Source of the DNA: Rhodopseudomonas_A sp036404135
GTDB taxonomy: Bacteria; Pseudomonadota; Alphaproteobacteria; Rhizobiales; Xanthobacteraceae
DNA length: 64,000 nucleotides
Assembly: GCF_036404135.1 (NCBI RefSeq)
Contig: NZ_DASWPE010000089.1
Location: forward strand, 1 to 64,000
Reading direction: 5' to 3'
The translations under genes were made by a program, and so were the position numbers. The notes under the pieces were generated by a model. That model had not been told where the DNA came from, did not search any database, and saw only the letters and a list, made by a program, of their open reading frames with translations. Below are positions 52,188-60,851 of the stretch, piece after piece (the stretch's first letter is position 1; every line of letters begins with the position of its first letter).

Positions 52188-52887
52188 CACCAAGGGTCAG
52201 CTCCGGCTGTCGCTGTGTCTGCTGACATGGAACGAGTTGAAGGGCTGCCAACAGGACGCGCCGCGGCTGCCGCTGCATGCCTATGAAGAAGTCTTCGCGG
52301 TCGACGGCGGCAGCACCGACGGCACGGTCGAATACCTGGAATCGCTGGGAATCCCGGTGTATCGGCAACCCGTCAAGGGCTACAATCAGGCCTACCTGTT
52401 CGCATTTTCCAAGTGCACGACCGATGCCTTGGTGCTGTTCCACCCAAAAGGAACGGTCGATCAGCAGGACATCCTGAAATTTCGCCCGCTGTTCGAGGCC
52501 GGTAATGACCTCGTCATCGCCAGCCGCAATATCGAAGGCTCCAAGAACGAAGAGGACGACGACTGGTTTCGTCCGCGCAAATGGTTCGTGCTCTGCATCA
52601 GCTTCGTCACCGCTGTACTGTGGCGCCGCAAAGGCCCGATCATCTGGGACGTGCTGCACGGTTTCCGCGGCATGCGCAAGGACCGCTTCCTGGCGATCGA
52701 ACCGTTGCAGGAAGGTCTTTCGATTGACATCGAAATGGTGGCGAGGTGCTACCGCAAGCGTTACCGTGCGGTGGAATTTCCGACGCGGGAGTCCAGGCGG
52801 ATTGCCGGTGAGACGCATTTCAAGGCGTTCCGCACCGGCAAGCTGTTGCTGAGCTACCTGTGGAGGGAGCTCGGTCGACCGGCTTGA
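52174..52887 (+). CDS. GT2-family glycosyltransferase
   Basis: A 237-residue GT-A protein: LSLCLLTWNELKGCQQ, EVFAVDGGSTDGTVEYL, and VLFHPKGTVDQQDI where a metal-binding DxD normally sits, so the second acidic residue is replaced by Lys-Gly. Later come WDVLHGFRGMRKDRFLAI and RAVEFPTRESRRIAGETHFKAF (seen as separate motifs VEFPTRE and GETHFK). No membrane helices except a weak hydrophobic patch WFVLCISFVTAVLW. The GTG start at 52174 has GAGGGG five bases upstream and lies inside the preceding gene, implying coupling. Donor and acceptor unknown. Confidence 0.85.
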   Translation: MEPSNTKGQLRLSLCLLTWNELKGCQQDAPRLPLHAYEEVFAVDGGSTDGTVEYLESLGIPVYRQPVKGYNQAYLFAFSKCTTDALVLFHPKGTVDQQDILKFRPLFEAGNDLVIASRNIEGSKNEEDDDWFRPRKWFVLCISFVTAVLWRRKGPIIWDVLHGFRGMRKDRFLAIEPLQEGLSIDIEMVARCYRKRYRAVEFPTRESRRIAGETHFKAFRTGKLLLSYLWRELGRPA

Positions 52888-53008
52888 ACCGCGTGGCGCG
52901 GTACTGACGGCTGCCTGGGAGCAGTTGACGACGTGACCGCGCGCCGAGCCGGCCACGGCAACAGCCGCGAGAATTGCAGGGCAAACCGCCCAGTTTGACA
53001 GGTGCGAG

Positions 53009-53980
53009 ATGGACGCCGAAGCCGCCGTGCAAAAGACCCCGTTCGCGATCAAGGGCCGCAAGATCTGGGTGGCCGGCCATCGGGGAATGGTCGGCTCCGC
53101 GATCGTGCGGCGGCTGCAGAGTGAAGACTGCGAGATCATCACCGCCTCTCGGTCGGAGCTAGACCTGCGGGTGCAGGCCGACGTCGCGCGCTTCATCGAG
53201 ACCCAACGGCCCGCGGCGATCTTCCTCGCCGCCGCCAAGGTCGGAGGCATTCTCGCCAACTCGCGACACCCGGCGGAATTCCTCTATGAGAACCTGGTGA
53301 TCGAGACCAACATCATCCACGCCGCCTGGCAGGCCGGCGTGGAGAAGCTATTGTTCCTCGGCTCGTCCTGCATCTATCCGAAATTCGCGCAGCAACCGAT
53401 TTCCGAATCAGAACTGCTGGCGGGCAAGCTCGAGCCCACCAACGAGGCCTATGCGATCGCCAAGATCGCCGGGCTCAAGCTGTGCGAGGCCTATCGGCAG
53501 CAATATGGCGCCCGCTTCGTCTCCTGCATGCCGACCAATCTCTACGGGCCGCACGACAATTTCGACCTGACCTCGAGCCACGTGCTGCCGGCGCTGCTGG
53601 CCAAGGTGCATCAGGCCAAGCTGCAGAACAGCCCTTCGGTGGAGATCTGGGGCTCCGGTGCGCCGCGCCGCGAGTTCCTGCACGTCGACGATCTCGCCGA
53701 CGCCACGATTCACCTGATGAAATTTCACGAGAGCGCTGTGCCGCTCAACGTCGGCACCGGCGTCGACGTGACCATTCTTGAACTCGCGGAAACCATCAAG
53801 CAGGTGGTCGGCTATCAAGGATCTTTCGTGTTCGACCGCAGCAAGCCCGACGGCACGCCGCGCAAACTGCTCGACGTCACCGCGATCGCGCGACTGGGTT
53901 GGACGCACCGCATCGCGCTTCGCGACGGGGTGACGCAGACCTATGCGTGGTACAAGGATAACATCGCAGCTAAAGCGTGA
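53009..53980 (+). CDS. fcl: GDP-L-fucose synthase
   Basis: Epimerises and reduces GDP-4-keto-6-deoxymannose to GDP-L-fucose with NADPH. A 323-residue SDR with VAGHRGMVGSAIVRRL, FLAAAKVGGILANSR, LGSSCIYPKFAQQP (Ser and the catalytic Cys), EAYAIAKIAGLKLCEAYR (Tyr and Lys), NLYGPHDNF and SSHVLPALL (His), all as in Fcl/WcaG. Substrate from gmd at 48521-49612. The last codons and the stop lie inside a dispersed repeat element, so the C-terminal AAKA is repeat-derived. Confidence 0.95.
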   Translation: MDAEAAVQKTPFAIKGRKIWVAGHRGMVGSAIVRRLQSEDCEIITASRSELDLRVQADVARFIETQRPAAIFLAAAKVGGILANSRHPAEFLYENLVIETNIIHAAWQAGVEKLLFLGSSCIYPKFAQQPISESELLAGKLEPTNEAYAIAKIAGLKLCEAYRQQYGARFVSCMPTNLYGPHDNFDLTSSHVLPALLAKVHQAKLQNSPSVEIWGSGAPRREFLHVDDLADATIHLMKFHESAVPLNVGTGVDVTILELAETIKQVVGYQGSFVFDRSKPDGTPRKLLDVTAIARLGWTHRIALRDGVTQTYAWYKDNIAAKA

Positions 53981-54021
53981 TCTTTTCCGAAAGCGGGTGC
54001 CCGCTTTTCGGGATCATGCTC
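53971..54021. repeat. Dispersed palindromic element (GCGTGATC..GATCATGC type)
   Basis: A near-palindrome: GCGTGATC at the left, TTTTCCGAAAGCGGG-TGC-CCGCTTTTCGG in the middle and GATCATGC at the right. I recall this element as frequent between genes in Bradyrhizobium-type genomes. It supplies the stop codon of the fcl gene and lies between convergent genes, so it may serve as a bidirectional terminator; a short T-run accompanies each arm. Confidence 0.8.
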
Positions 54022-54061
54022 TCGACCATCGCGGTTCGTTCGTCTTCGCGGCCAGCACGGC

Positions 54062-56863
54062 TCACCGGCTGACGCCCTGGATATAGGTCGTCGCAAAGCT
54101 GAGATTGGCATGGCCGGCCGCCAGCGGCAGCAGCCGTTCAAGCGCATGAAGCACCGTGCCGTCGTCGTCGATCGGCTCCTCCGGATAGTCCTCCCAGCCG
54201 AGATCGAGGCTGAACATCGGCGCCAGCGCCTCCGCCCGCGCCCAGAACATCGTGCCCACCGGGAATTCGTGAAACTGCGGCAGCGGCAGGGCGATGTTCA
54301 TTTTCCTTGCAAGCTGCTCGGCGAGGCCGCGATTCTTGCTCCAGCCAACGATATGCGGCTCCTCCGCAAACACCATGCCGAGCCCGGGGTCATCCTCGAA
54401 GCGATGCAGCACAAAATCCATCATCGGGTAGAGATCCCCGATCAGGTGATGCCAAAGAAAATCCCGCCAGGTCTCGCCGCCCGCCGGATCGACCGACAGG
54501 CTGCGCTTGCCGTGAAAATGCCCGATCACGTCATAGCCGCCCACGAGTTCCTGCCGGAACGCGGTGAGAAACGGACCGATGTCGCGCCCACGGTTCGGTA
54601 CCACCCTGGTCACCACGCAACCGCGATCGTATTTCGCGGTGGCCGTTTCAAGGAACTTGGCTTTCGCGATGGTGTCGGTTGTCAAATACAAGTCGCATCG
54701 ATGCTGATTGGCCCCGAGCTTGGCCAGGAAATCGACGATGAGTTCCGGGTAGTGGAAATGCGCCTGGATCGCGACCCGCAATTTGGTCGGCCCGCTCAGC
54801 CTGTTGTCGCCGGGGATCGGCCGGAAAACGCTGTGCAGCCACGGCCCTTCAGGCTGGCCGCGGCGAATGAAATCCGCCAGCGGGTTGCTGCCGGGCGTCA
54901 GTGGCTCATTCCGCTCGGCATAGAGCTGCGGATGAAACCCGGGAAACGGCCGTCTGAAATCCGGCAGGATCTGCAGCGGCGACGGCGCCATCAGGGTCGA
55001 GGACCAATAGGCGAGGAATCGCTTGATCGCGTCGTCGCGCGACTCGCCGCGGCTCGACGGCGGCAGAAAGATCGTGTCATCGAACAGCGGATCGTTTCGG
55101 ATCGTATGGAAGTCTTGCAAGCGCTGCGACACCGCGCCGATCGCAGACAGCCCAAGGTCTTCGAGTTGGCCGATATAGCGGCGCATGTCGAAGGTGGCGT
55201 GGCCGAGCGCGCGCGTCGCTTCCGAGAGACGCTGGCGCAGCCCGGCATCGCTGGATAGCTCCATGATCACGCTCGCGGCGGCGCCGACATCGAGATGCGG
55301 AACCACCGTGAGTTTGGCGACCGGATCGCGCAGCAGGATCTCCGCAAAGCCGCTCGCCTGATCGAAGCAGATCACCGGAAGGCCATGAATCGACGCGTCG
55401 ATCGTCACGTTCGGCAGCGGATCGAGCCGCGACGACAGAAAGAAGGCATCGGCGTTGGCATAGGCGTTCTCGAAACCGACAACCTCATCGAGCAGACTGA
55501 CCCGATCGTTCAAGCCGGAGCGCAGGATCTGCTCGCGGATGTAGACCGAATAGCTCATGTCGCGATCCGGCTCGTAGCCGTGGCCGATCCACACGAACCG
55601 AACCGGCAGCTGCGGCGCCCGTCGCAACACCTCCGCGGCGGTCATCAAGAACAGGTCGATGCCTTTGCGAATGTGCAAAGAGCCGGCGCCGAGCACGACA
55701 AAATCGTTCTCGTGCCCTTCCGGACGCATCGCCTTCTTCAGTTCCTTGGACTCGTCTTTTTTCGCCTTGATCGGCAACAGACCCGTCAGGTCGCACAGCC
55801 CTTGCGGGATCACCTGACAGTCCAGATCGGCCAGATTGGGGTGTTCTCTGACCGCCGCTTCCAGCACCAGCCGCGCCGAGAAGACGATCTTGGTCGCCCA
55901 GCACAGCGCCTGGCGCACCGACTCCAACGGCCGCGTGTAGGATGAAAACTCATGCATCAACATCAGCGTCGGAACGAAGCACCTCGAAAACGGCTGCACG
56001 ATATCGCGCGACTCGATGCTGTTGACGACGGCAAACCGCACCTTGCGGGCGTTCAAGATGCTCTTCACGAAGAACTTCAGTTCGGTCGGCGTGCGCTCGC
56101 CGTCCTTGATGACGATCAGGTGCGAGGAGATCGCGGCAAAATCGCCGACCAGCGCCCCACCGTGCATCAGGATCACCACCACGTTGTAATTTTCGGCGAG
56201 CTGTTTGGCGATGTTGAAGGCCAGAATGGGGGCGCCGGTTCGCGACGCATCATGGCTGACCACGACGACGGTCCGCTTCGCGGGTGAGAACCGCGTCAGG
56301 TCGATCGGCTGCCGGTCGGCGACCGACAACGCGCAACGGTTCTCATATTGTCCATTCGCCACAAAGTGATACAGACAATTCAAGCGCGCGCCGGCCACGT
56401 CGGCGTAGCGTTCCGCGTAGTAGACCGGATCAAACCCGGCCGACGGCCTGAACCCGAGCTGTTCGCCGACAATCAGATAGTGCAGCACCGGATCGAGACC
56501 CGCCAGCGCCGCCCCGACCTGCTGGCGATAATAGGAGACATCGAACAACGGACTGAGCCGCATGACCTCGGCGAACCGATCGAGCTCGTCGCGATTCTTG
56601 TAGACCGGCCATCCGGCCATCTGCAGCACCGCCAACGTCAACAGCGGCGGCCCGGAGAATCCCGCCGACTCGAAATAGGAGGCCAGCAGAGCGCCGTCAA
56701 AATCGCGGTGCGGCGACAATCCAGCTATCCAGCCCTGTTGCAGATAGTGGTTCACCGCATCCTGTGTCGGATGCAGTCGCGCCTGCGCTCGATAATAGAC
56801 GTCTTCGAAGAGCCCCGTTTCCTTGATCATCAAGCGTTCGGGCCCGGTTAGATCAATATTCAT
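54062..56863 (-). CDS. Multidomain glycosyltransferase: GT4 plus rhamnan-synthesis RgpF domain
   Basis: A 933-residue cytoplasmic protein. Residues 15-190 hold two or three short repeats with an FDxxYY core (FEDVYYRAQ, FDVSYYRQQ, FDPVYYAERYADV) that end in 'YLxxG...G..P'. Residues about 195-600 are a GT4/GT-B domain (VVVVSHDASRTGAPILAFNIAKQL, VVLGAGSLHIRKGIDLFL, FFLSSRLDPLPNVTIDA with the E/D-rich nucleotide site). A further repeat (FHPQLYAERNEP) lies near residue 650. Residues about 695-930 match RgpF (VAIQAHFHYPELIVDFL, VPNRGRDIGPFL, DVIGHFHGKRSL). Two sugar-transfer activities in one chain are likely, probably rhamnosyl given the rml operon downstream on the same strand. Confidence 0.88.
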   Translation of the reverse strand: MNIDLTGPERLMIKETGLFEDVYYRAQARLHPTQDAVNHYLQQGWIAGLSPHRDFDGALLASYFESAGFSGPPLLTLAVLQMAGWPVYKNRDELDRFAEVMRLSPLFDVSYYRQQVGAALAGLDPVLHYLIVGEQLGFRPSAGFDPVYYAERYADVAGARLNCLYHFVANGQYENRCALSVADRQPIDLTRFSPAKRTVVVVSHDASRTGAPILAFNIAKQLAENYNVVVILMHGGALVGDFAAISSHLIVIKDGERTPTELKFFVKSILNARKVRFAVVNSIESRDIVQPFSRCFVPTLMLMHEFSSYTRPLESVRQALCWATKIVFSARLVLEAAVREHPNLADLDCQVIPQGLCDLTGLLPIKAKKDESKELKKAMRPEGHENDFVVLGAGSLHIRKGIDLFLMTAAEVLRRAPQLPVRFVWIGHGYEPDRDMSYSVYIREQILRSGLNDRVSLLDEVVGFENAYANADAFFLSSRLDPLPNVTIDASIHGLPVICFDQASGFAEILLRDPVAKLTVVPHLDVGAAASVIMELSSDAGLRQRLSEATRALGHATFDMRRYIGQLEDLGLSAIGAVSQRLQDFHTIRNDPLFDDTIFLPPSSRGESRDDAIKRFLAYWSSTLMAPSPLQILPDFRRPFPGFHPQLYAERNEPLTPGSNPLADFIRRGQPEGPWLHSVFRPIPGDNRLSGPTKLRVAIQAHFHYPELIVDFLAKLGANQHRCDLYLTTDTIAKAKFLETATAKYDRGCVVTRVVPNRGRDIGPFLTAFRQELVGGYDVIGHFHGKRSLSVDPAGGETWRDFLWHHLIGDLYPMMDFVLHRFEDDPGLGMVFAEEPHIVGWSKNRGLAEQLARKMNIALPLPQFHEFPVGTMFWARAEALAPMFSLDLGWEDYPEEPIDDDGTVLHALERLLPLAAGHANLSFATTYIQGVSR

Positions 56864-57073
56864 CTCGCAACCAAAATAACAAAAACCCGATCAGAACCCT
56901 GCTTTGCCCGCCGCGGCGAGGCAAGCACCGGGCGGCGCAATTGCTGAAAAAAGCTGTGACAGAGCAAGCCCGGCACGCAACAGCCCACGCCCGACATCGT
57001 CTCTGCAGGCGAGCTGCGCGGCGCCTGCTGCAATTTGCATCCCGATCCCAAGATCAATTCCCGTGCCCGTCCG

Positions 57074-58624
57074 TTACCGGCCCAACCGCGTCAGCCCACG
57101 CCTGATCCAGCGTTTCACCGAACCGGGCAGCCATTTGGCCAGCGACGCCACGCGCTGATAGCGAGTTAGCACCACATCATACTGCTGGCGAAGGTCCGCC
57201 AGTTGCCGCTCGTTTGCCTCTCGCTCAGCTTCGTACTGCCTGACAATTTCGCGAAACTCGCTTTGGCTGAGCTCGGTGGCGTCGGCATGCAGGCGGACAT
57301 TTTCGAATTGACGGGCGCGTTCGCTCTGAACGGTACGAAGGTCATGGTTGAGGCGCTCAATGATGCTCGACTGCTGACGAACCAGATTGCGCAAGGCCTC
57401 GCGCCCGGGGTCTTCTTGGTCAGCCATGAGCGACGCATCGGCGCGCTCCAGCGCCCCGAGCTTGAGCTCTTCGAGCTCGAGGCTCAGCCTCCGAATGGTC
57501 TCCTGGTTATCCTCGCGCTGAGCCTCGGCCGCCTTCAGGCGAATCCCGACAATCGCGAGCTGTTCGTTGCTGGCGGCGATTTGTCCGGTCAGCGCCTGTA
57601 GGCGTTCATTGAGGTTGTTGATCTCGGTTCTGCTGGCCTCGATCTGCGCGACCGAATGCATCGCGTGGGCATCGGCGGCCGCCAGCTGTCCGGTAAGTTC
57701 AGTCCGGATGTCGCTCAGGCTGCTGAGCCGTTGCTCGGCTTCGTTCAACCTGCGGATGTAGTCCTGCTGCGTCGACGCGATCAGCCCAAGCGGCCCCGCG
57801 GCCAGATTGCCGGCGCCACCCAGGTTCGCAGCGGCGCCGCCGGCGTTGTCCAATTCGTCGAAAAAGTTCTGATCGAAATACAGACTGGGCTGCAGCGATG
57901 GAATGGCCGCCGCCGACGCCAAGGCGATCAGATAGCGCGCCGCGGGAATTTCATGCGAGGTCTGGAAACTCGTCCGGTCCCGTCGCTCGAACATCCACGG
58001 ACGCCAGTCGCCCTTGGGCTCCCCCCGCGGCCAGATCGCCGACCCGGCGATCACGCGTTGATCCAAGATCCCGTGTTGCGGGAAATGCCGGGCAATCAGT
58101 TGCGAGAACTCGTCTCTCGACAGCTCCTTGACGTGATACGGATTCGGCGGCTCGTCCAAATCGTTGTAGACGTCGCGGTCAGGCGTGCTGACGACGAACA
58201 ACCCGTCGGGCTTCAAAACCCGCTTGATCTCGGTGATGAAATCGTCCTGCCGATCGAGATGCTCGATGGTCTCGAACGAAATCGCGACGTCGACCGAGTG
58301 GTCCGGCAGCGGAATGCTGAGCGCATCGGAACAGTGAAACGACAGCCCCGGCTGGCCGGCATAGGCTGCGCGGGCATGCGCCACGGCAACGTCGCTGACA
58401 TCGACTCCGACAACGGTGCTGGCGACCTGCGCCAGGAACGCCGAGCCGTAGCCCTCACCTGATGCGACGTCGAGAACCGCTTTGCCACGACAGAATTCCC
58501 GCGCGAGCAAATAACGATGATAGTGCTCGAACTCGATCCGGCCGCCGAGACCGGGCACCATTCTCTCGCCCGTCCAGGCTAAAGCCTGTTCGTGAGCCGG
58601 AATCTCAAGAATTTCATTCACCAT
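57074..58624 (-). CDS. SAM-dependent methyltransferase with long C-terminal coiled coil (possible glycan chain-length regulator)
   Basis: A 516-residue protein. Residues 35-200 are a class I methyltransferase (KAVLDVASGEGYGSAFL at 48-64, DVAISFETIEHLDRQDDF, LKPDGLFVVSTPDRDVY). After a Gly/Ala linker near residue 265, residues about 287-490 form an almost unbroken coiled coil rich in Glu, Gln, Arg and Ala heptads (EAEQRLSSLSDIRTELTGQL, then LNERLQALTGQIAAS). The last 20 residues (LAKWLPGSVKRWIRRGLTRL) are a cationic amphipathic helix that could touch the membrane. This order recalls WbdD, a terminator methyltransferase whose coiled coil measures O-antigen length; no kinase domain is present here. 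Function as a ruler is inference. Confidence 0.82.
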   Translation of the reverse strand: MVNEILEIPAHEQALAWTGERMVPGLGGRIEFEHYHRYLLAREFCRGKAVLDVASGEGYGSAFLAQVASTVVGVDVSDVAVAHARAAYAGQPGLSFHCSDALSIPLPDHSVDVAISFETIEHLDRQDDFITEIKRVLKPDGLFVVSTPDRDVYNDLDEPPNPYHVKELSRDEFSQLIARHFPQHGILDQRVIAGSAIWPRGEPKGDWRPWMFERRDRTSFQTSHEIPAARYLIALASAAAIPSLQPSLYFDQNFFDELDNAGGAAANLGGAGNLAAGPLGLIASTQQDYIRRLNEAEQRLSSLSDIRTELTGQLAAADAHAMHSVAQIEASRTEINNLNERLQALTGQIAASNEQLAIVGIRLKAAEAQREDNQETIRRLSLELEELKLGALERADASLMADQEDPGREALRNLVRQQSSIIERLNHDLRTVQSERARQFENVRLHADATELSQSEFREIVRQYEAEREANERQLADLRQQYDVVLTRYQRVASLAKWLPGSVKRWIRRGLTRLGR

Positions 58625-58701
58625 CGCTCAACCAGAAAAGGAGGCATCCAGGGGTGGGATATTCGATATTCTTTCGAAACGGCTCGCGAGGGTGCTTCCA
58701 A

Positions 58702-58710
58702 GGGGGGGGG
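58702..58710. repeat. Homopolymeric tract of nine G (C on the minus strand)
   Basis: Nine consecutive G on the plus strand, 78 bases upstream of the methyltransferase start (minus strand) and 91 bases downstream of the epimerase stop. The longest homopolymer I noticed in the window. Length change here would alter the spacing of an upstream promoter or could be a sequencing artefact. Confidence 0.9.
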
Positions 58711-58800
58711 CATTGCGGCTCTGTTCAACTAGAGGTTAGGCAACTTTCAGCGCTGGCGCAAGCCGACCACCCGGCTGTTGCACAAGCCGCCGAGGTTCGT

Positions 58801-59727
58801 TCAAGGATGCTCGCTGCGCCACCAAGCGATCGTTCGCGCGATGCCCTCCTGCAACGAAATCTTCGGCGACCAGCCTAACGCTTGCTTGGCGCGGTCAATC
58901 GCCAAAATCGACACCGGCAGGTCGACCGGCCGGTTCGGCTTCCAGACCGTGCTGAGACTCCCCAGTTGAGCTTCCACCGCGCCGATAATATCGCGGATAC
59001 TTTTGCCCTCGCCGCTGCCAATGTTAAAAATGCGCTCGTTGCCGTGATGGTCCGCCGCCGCCAGCATCGCATCGACCACGTCGTCGACATAGATAAAATC
59101 ACGAACCACCGACCCGTCACCCCAGATTTCAATGTCGTCGTCGGCAAGGCGGCGCGAAATCAGCGCCGCGATCAGCCCCTGGTTCTTTCCGGTCTTCTGG
59201 AACGGACCATAAGGATTGCTGACGCGCAGAATCCGATACTGCAGGCCGTGGATCGCGCCGTAGAGCGCCAAATATTTCTCGAAGGCGAGCTTGCTGATCG
59301 CGTAGGCGGTCATCGGATCGGTCGGCGCCGACTCCGGCGTTGGTATCACCGCGGACGGGCCGTAGATCGTCCCCCCCGACGACACAAACACAATCCGTCC
59401 GATCGACTGCTTCGATGCGAGATCGAGCAACGCCAGCGATGGTAGCAGGTTGCTTTGGACATCAGCAGCAATATTGGCATTGGCCGATTGCGGCGTCGCG
59501 GAATTGGCAAGATGGAAAATGACATCCACCGATTGCACGGCATTGATCAGCGAGGTCGCGTCGGACAGATCGCCCTCGTACCACTCCACGCCTTCCATCT
59601 GCGCGCGAAACGCCGACCGCCGGCCAAAGGCGCGGACCCGCCAACCCTCCCGGACCAAGCGGCGACACAGATTTGTGCCGATAAATCCGCCGCCGCCGAG
59701 CACGACACATGATCTTGCGTGATTCAA
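58801..59727 (-). CDS. NAD-dependent epimerase/dehydratase (GalE-like extended SDR)
   Basis: A 308-residue SDR: VVLGGGGFIGTNLCRRL (GxxGxxG), DVIFHLANSATPQ, IVFVSSGGTIYGP (Ser), MTAYAISKLAFEKYL (Tyr and Lys intact), ILRVSNPYGPFQ and VRDFIYVDDVVDAM. A UDP-hexose 4-epimerase or a related deoxysugar reductase; the nucleotide cannot be told from sequence. It lies between the coiled-coil methyltransferase gene and the dTDP-rhamnose operon on the same strand, separated from the latter by a dispersed repeat. Confidence 0.88.
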   Translation of the reverse strand: MNHARSCVVLGGGGFIGTNLCRRLVREGWRVRAFGRRSAFRAQMEGVEWYEGDLSDATSLINAVQSVDVIFHLANSATPQSANANIAADVQSNLLPSLALLDLASKQSIGRIVFVSSGGTIYGPSAVIPTPESAPTDPMTAYAISKLAFEKYLALYGAIHGLQYRILRVSNPYGPFQKTGKNQGLIAALISRRLADDDIEIWGDGSVVRDFIYVDDVVDAMLAAADHHGNERIFNIGSGEGKSIRDIIGAVEAQLGSLSTVWKPNRPVDLPVSILAIDRAKQALGWSPKISLQEGIARTIAWWRSEHP

Positions 59728-59756
59728 CTCAGCCTCGCGGTCTGTCGCAAAACGAT

Positions 59757-59864
59757 GCTATAGCGTTTTCGAGCGAAGTGGGTCCCGGTTCGCGTGAAGA
59801 AAACGCGTCAAATTAACAATCTAGAGTTCCAGTTCTGATTCTATCAGAACCGGAATAGCTCTAG
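59757..59864. repeat. Dispersed intergenic element (GCTATAGCG..CTCTAG type)
   Basis: Starts GCTATAGCGTTTTCGAGCGAAG, includes CGGTTCGCGTGAAG, and ends in a hairpin TTCCAGTTCTGAT-TCT-ATCAGAACCGGAA (one G-T mismatch) within CTAGAG..CTCTAG. I recall near-identical elements in many intergenic sites of Rhodopseudomonas/Bradyrhizobium. It lies between the rml operon and the epimerase gene; role unknown. Confidence 0.78.
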
Positions 59865-59961
59865 GGCGATTCCGACGCGCCACGGCCGAATCGGGTTGGG
59901 CCGATGGAGCGGCGATCGGCAACCGCAGCGGCGAACGTTGTGCGCCACGCCGCCGCCTCGC

Positions 59962-60843
59962 TCACCAGATGTCCGACGGATACGCGGCAAGTCCAGAGAC
60001 GTAGCGCGCGTAGTCGCTTTTTCCGAGTTCAACGCCAAGCCGCGCCATCTGCTCGCGATCGATGAAGCCCTGATTGAACGCCACCTCTTCGGGGCAGGAG
60101 ATCCGAAAGCCCTGGCGTTTCTCCAGGGTCGCGACGAACTCCCCGGCCTCCAACAGGCTGTCCGGCGTCCCGGTATCCAGCCAGGTAAAACCGCGTCCCA
60201 TTCGCTCGACCGACAATTGCCCTTTGTCGAGATAGACTCGGTTGAGGTCGGTGATTTCGAGTTCGCCGCGCGCCGAAGGTCGGATGTTCGCGGCGATATC
60301 GACCACCTGCTGATCGTAGAAATACAATCCGGTGACGGCGAAGTTGGATTTCGGCTGTTTCGGCTTCTCCTCGATCGAGGTGGCCCTTCCCGTCTTGTCA
60401 AAGGCAACGACGCCATACCGCTCGGGATCGGACACATGATAGGCAAACACCGTGGCGCCGACGGCGCGCGCGGCGGCATGCTTCAACAGTTCGGGAAGGC
60501 CGTGACCGAAGAAGATATTGTCGCCGAGCACCAGCGCCGAGGGGCCGCCCTCGACAAATTTCGCACCAATGATGAACGCCTGCGCCAAGCCTTCCGGCTT
60601 CGGTTGCTCGGCGTAAGATAGCGACAGTCCCCAGCGCTGTCCGTCACCCAACAGCGACTGGAACAGCGGCAGGTCATGCGGCGTCGAGATGATCAGAATT
60701 TCGCGGATGCCCGCCAGCATCAAGGTGGTCAGCGGATAGTAGATCATCGGCTTGTCGTAGACCGGCAACAACTGCTTCGATGTCACCAACGTCATGGGAT
60801 AGAGCCGCGTGCCGCTCCCTCCAGCCAGAATGATCCCCTTCAC
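59962..60843 (-). CDS. rfbA: Glucose-1-phosphate thymidylyltransferase
   Basis: First step of dTDP-L-rhamnose synthesis: dTTP plus glucose-1-phosphate gives dTDP-glucose. The 293-residue protein has the family start GIILAGGSGTRLYPMT with the catalytic RLYP, then LLPVYDKPMIYYPLTTLMLAGI, LGDNIFFGHGLPELL, GVVAFD, EEKPKQPKSNFAVTGLYFY and RGFTWLDTGTPDSLLEA. All substrate-binding blocks are intact. Last of the four leftward rml genes, eight bases after rfbD. Confidence 0.97.
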   Translation of the reverse strand: MKGIILAGGSGTRLYPMTLVTSKQLLPVYDKPMIYYPLTTLMLAGIREILIISTPHDLPLFQSLLGDGQRWGLSLSYAEQPKPEGLAQAFIIGAKFVEGGPSALVLGDNIFFGHGLPELLKHAAARAVGATVFAYHVSDPERYGVVAFDKTGRATSIEEKPKQPKSNFAVTGLYFYDQQVVDIAANIRPSARGELEITDLNRVYLDKGQLSVERMGRGFTWLDTGTPDSLLEAGEFVATLEKRQGFRISCPEEVAFNQGFIDREQMARLGVELGKSDYARYVSGLAAYPSDIW

Positions 60844-60851
60844 GATGCCCC

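Noticed and set aside
53971..54021. Classic Rho-independent terminator after fcl
   Set aside because: The stem is imperfect and the T-runs are inside the palindrome arms. It is better described as a dispersed repeat, possibly with terminator activity.
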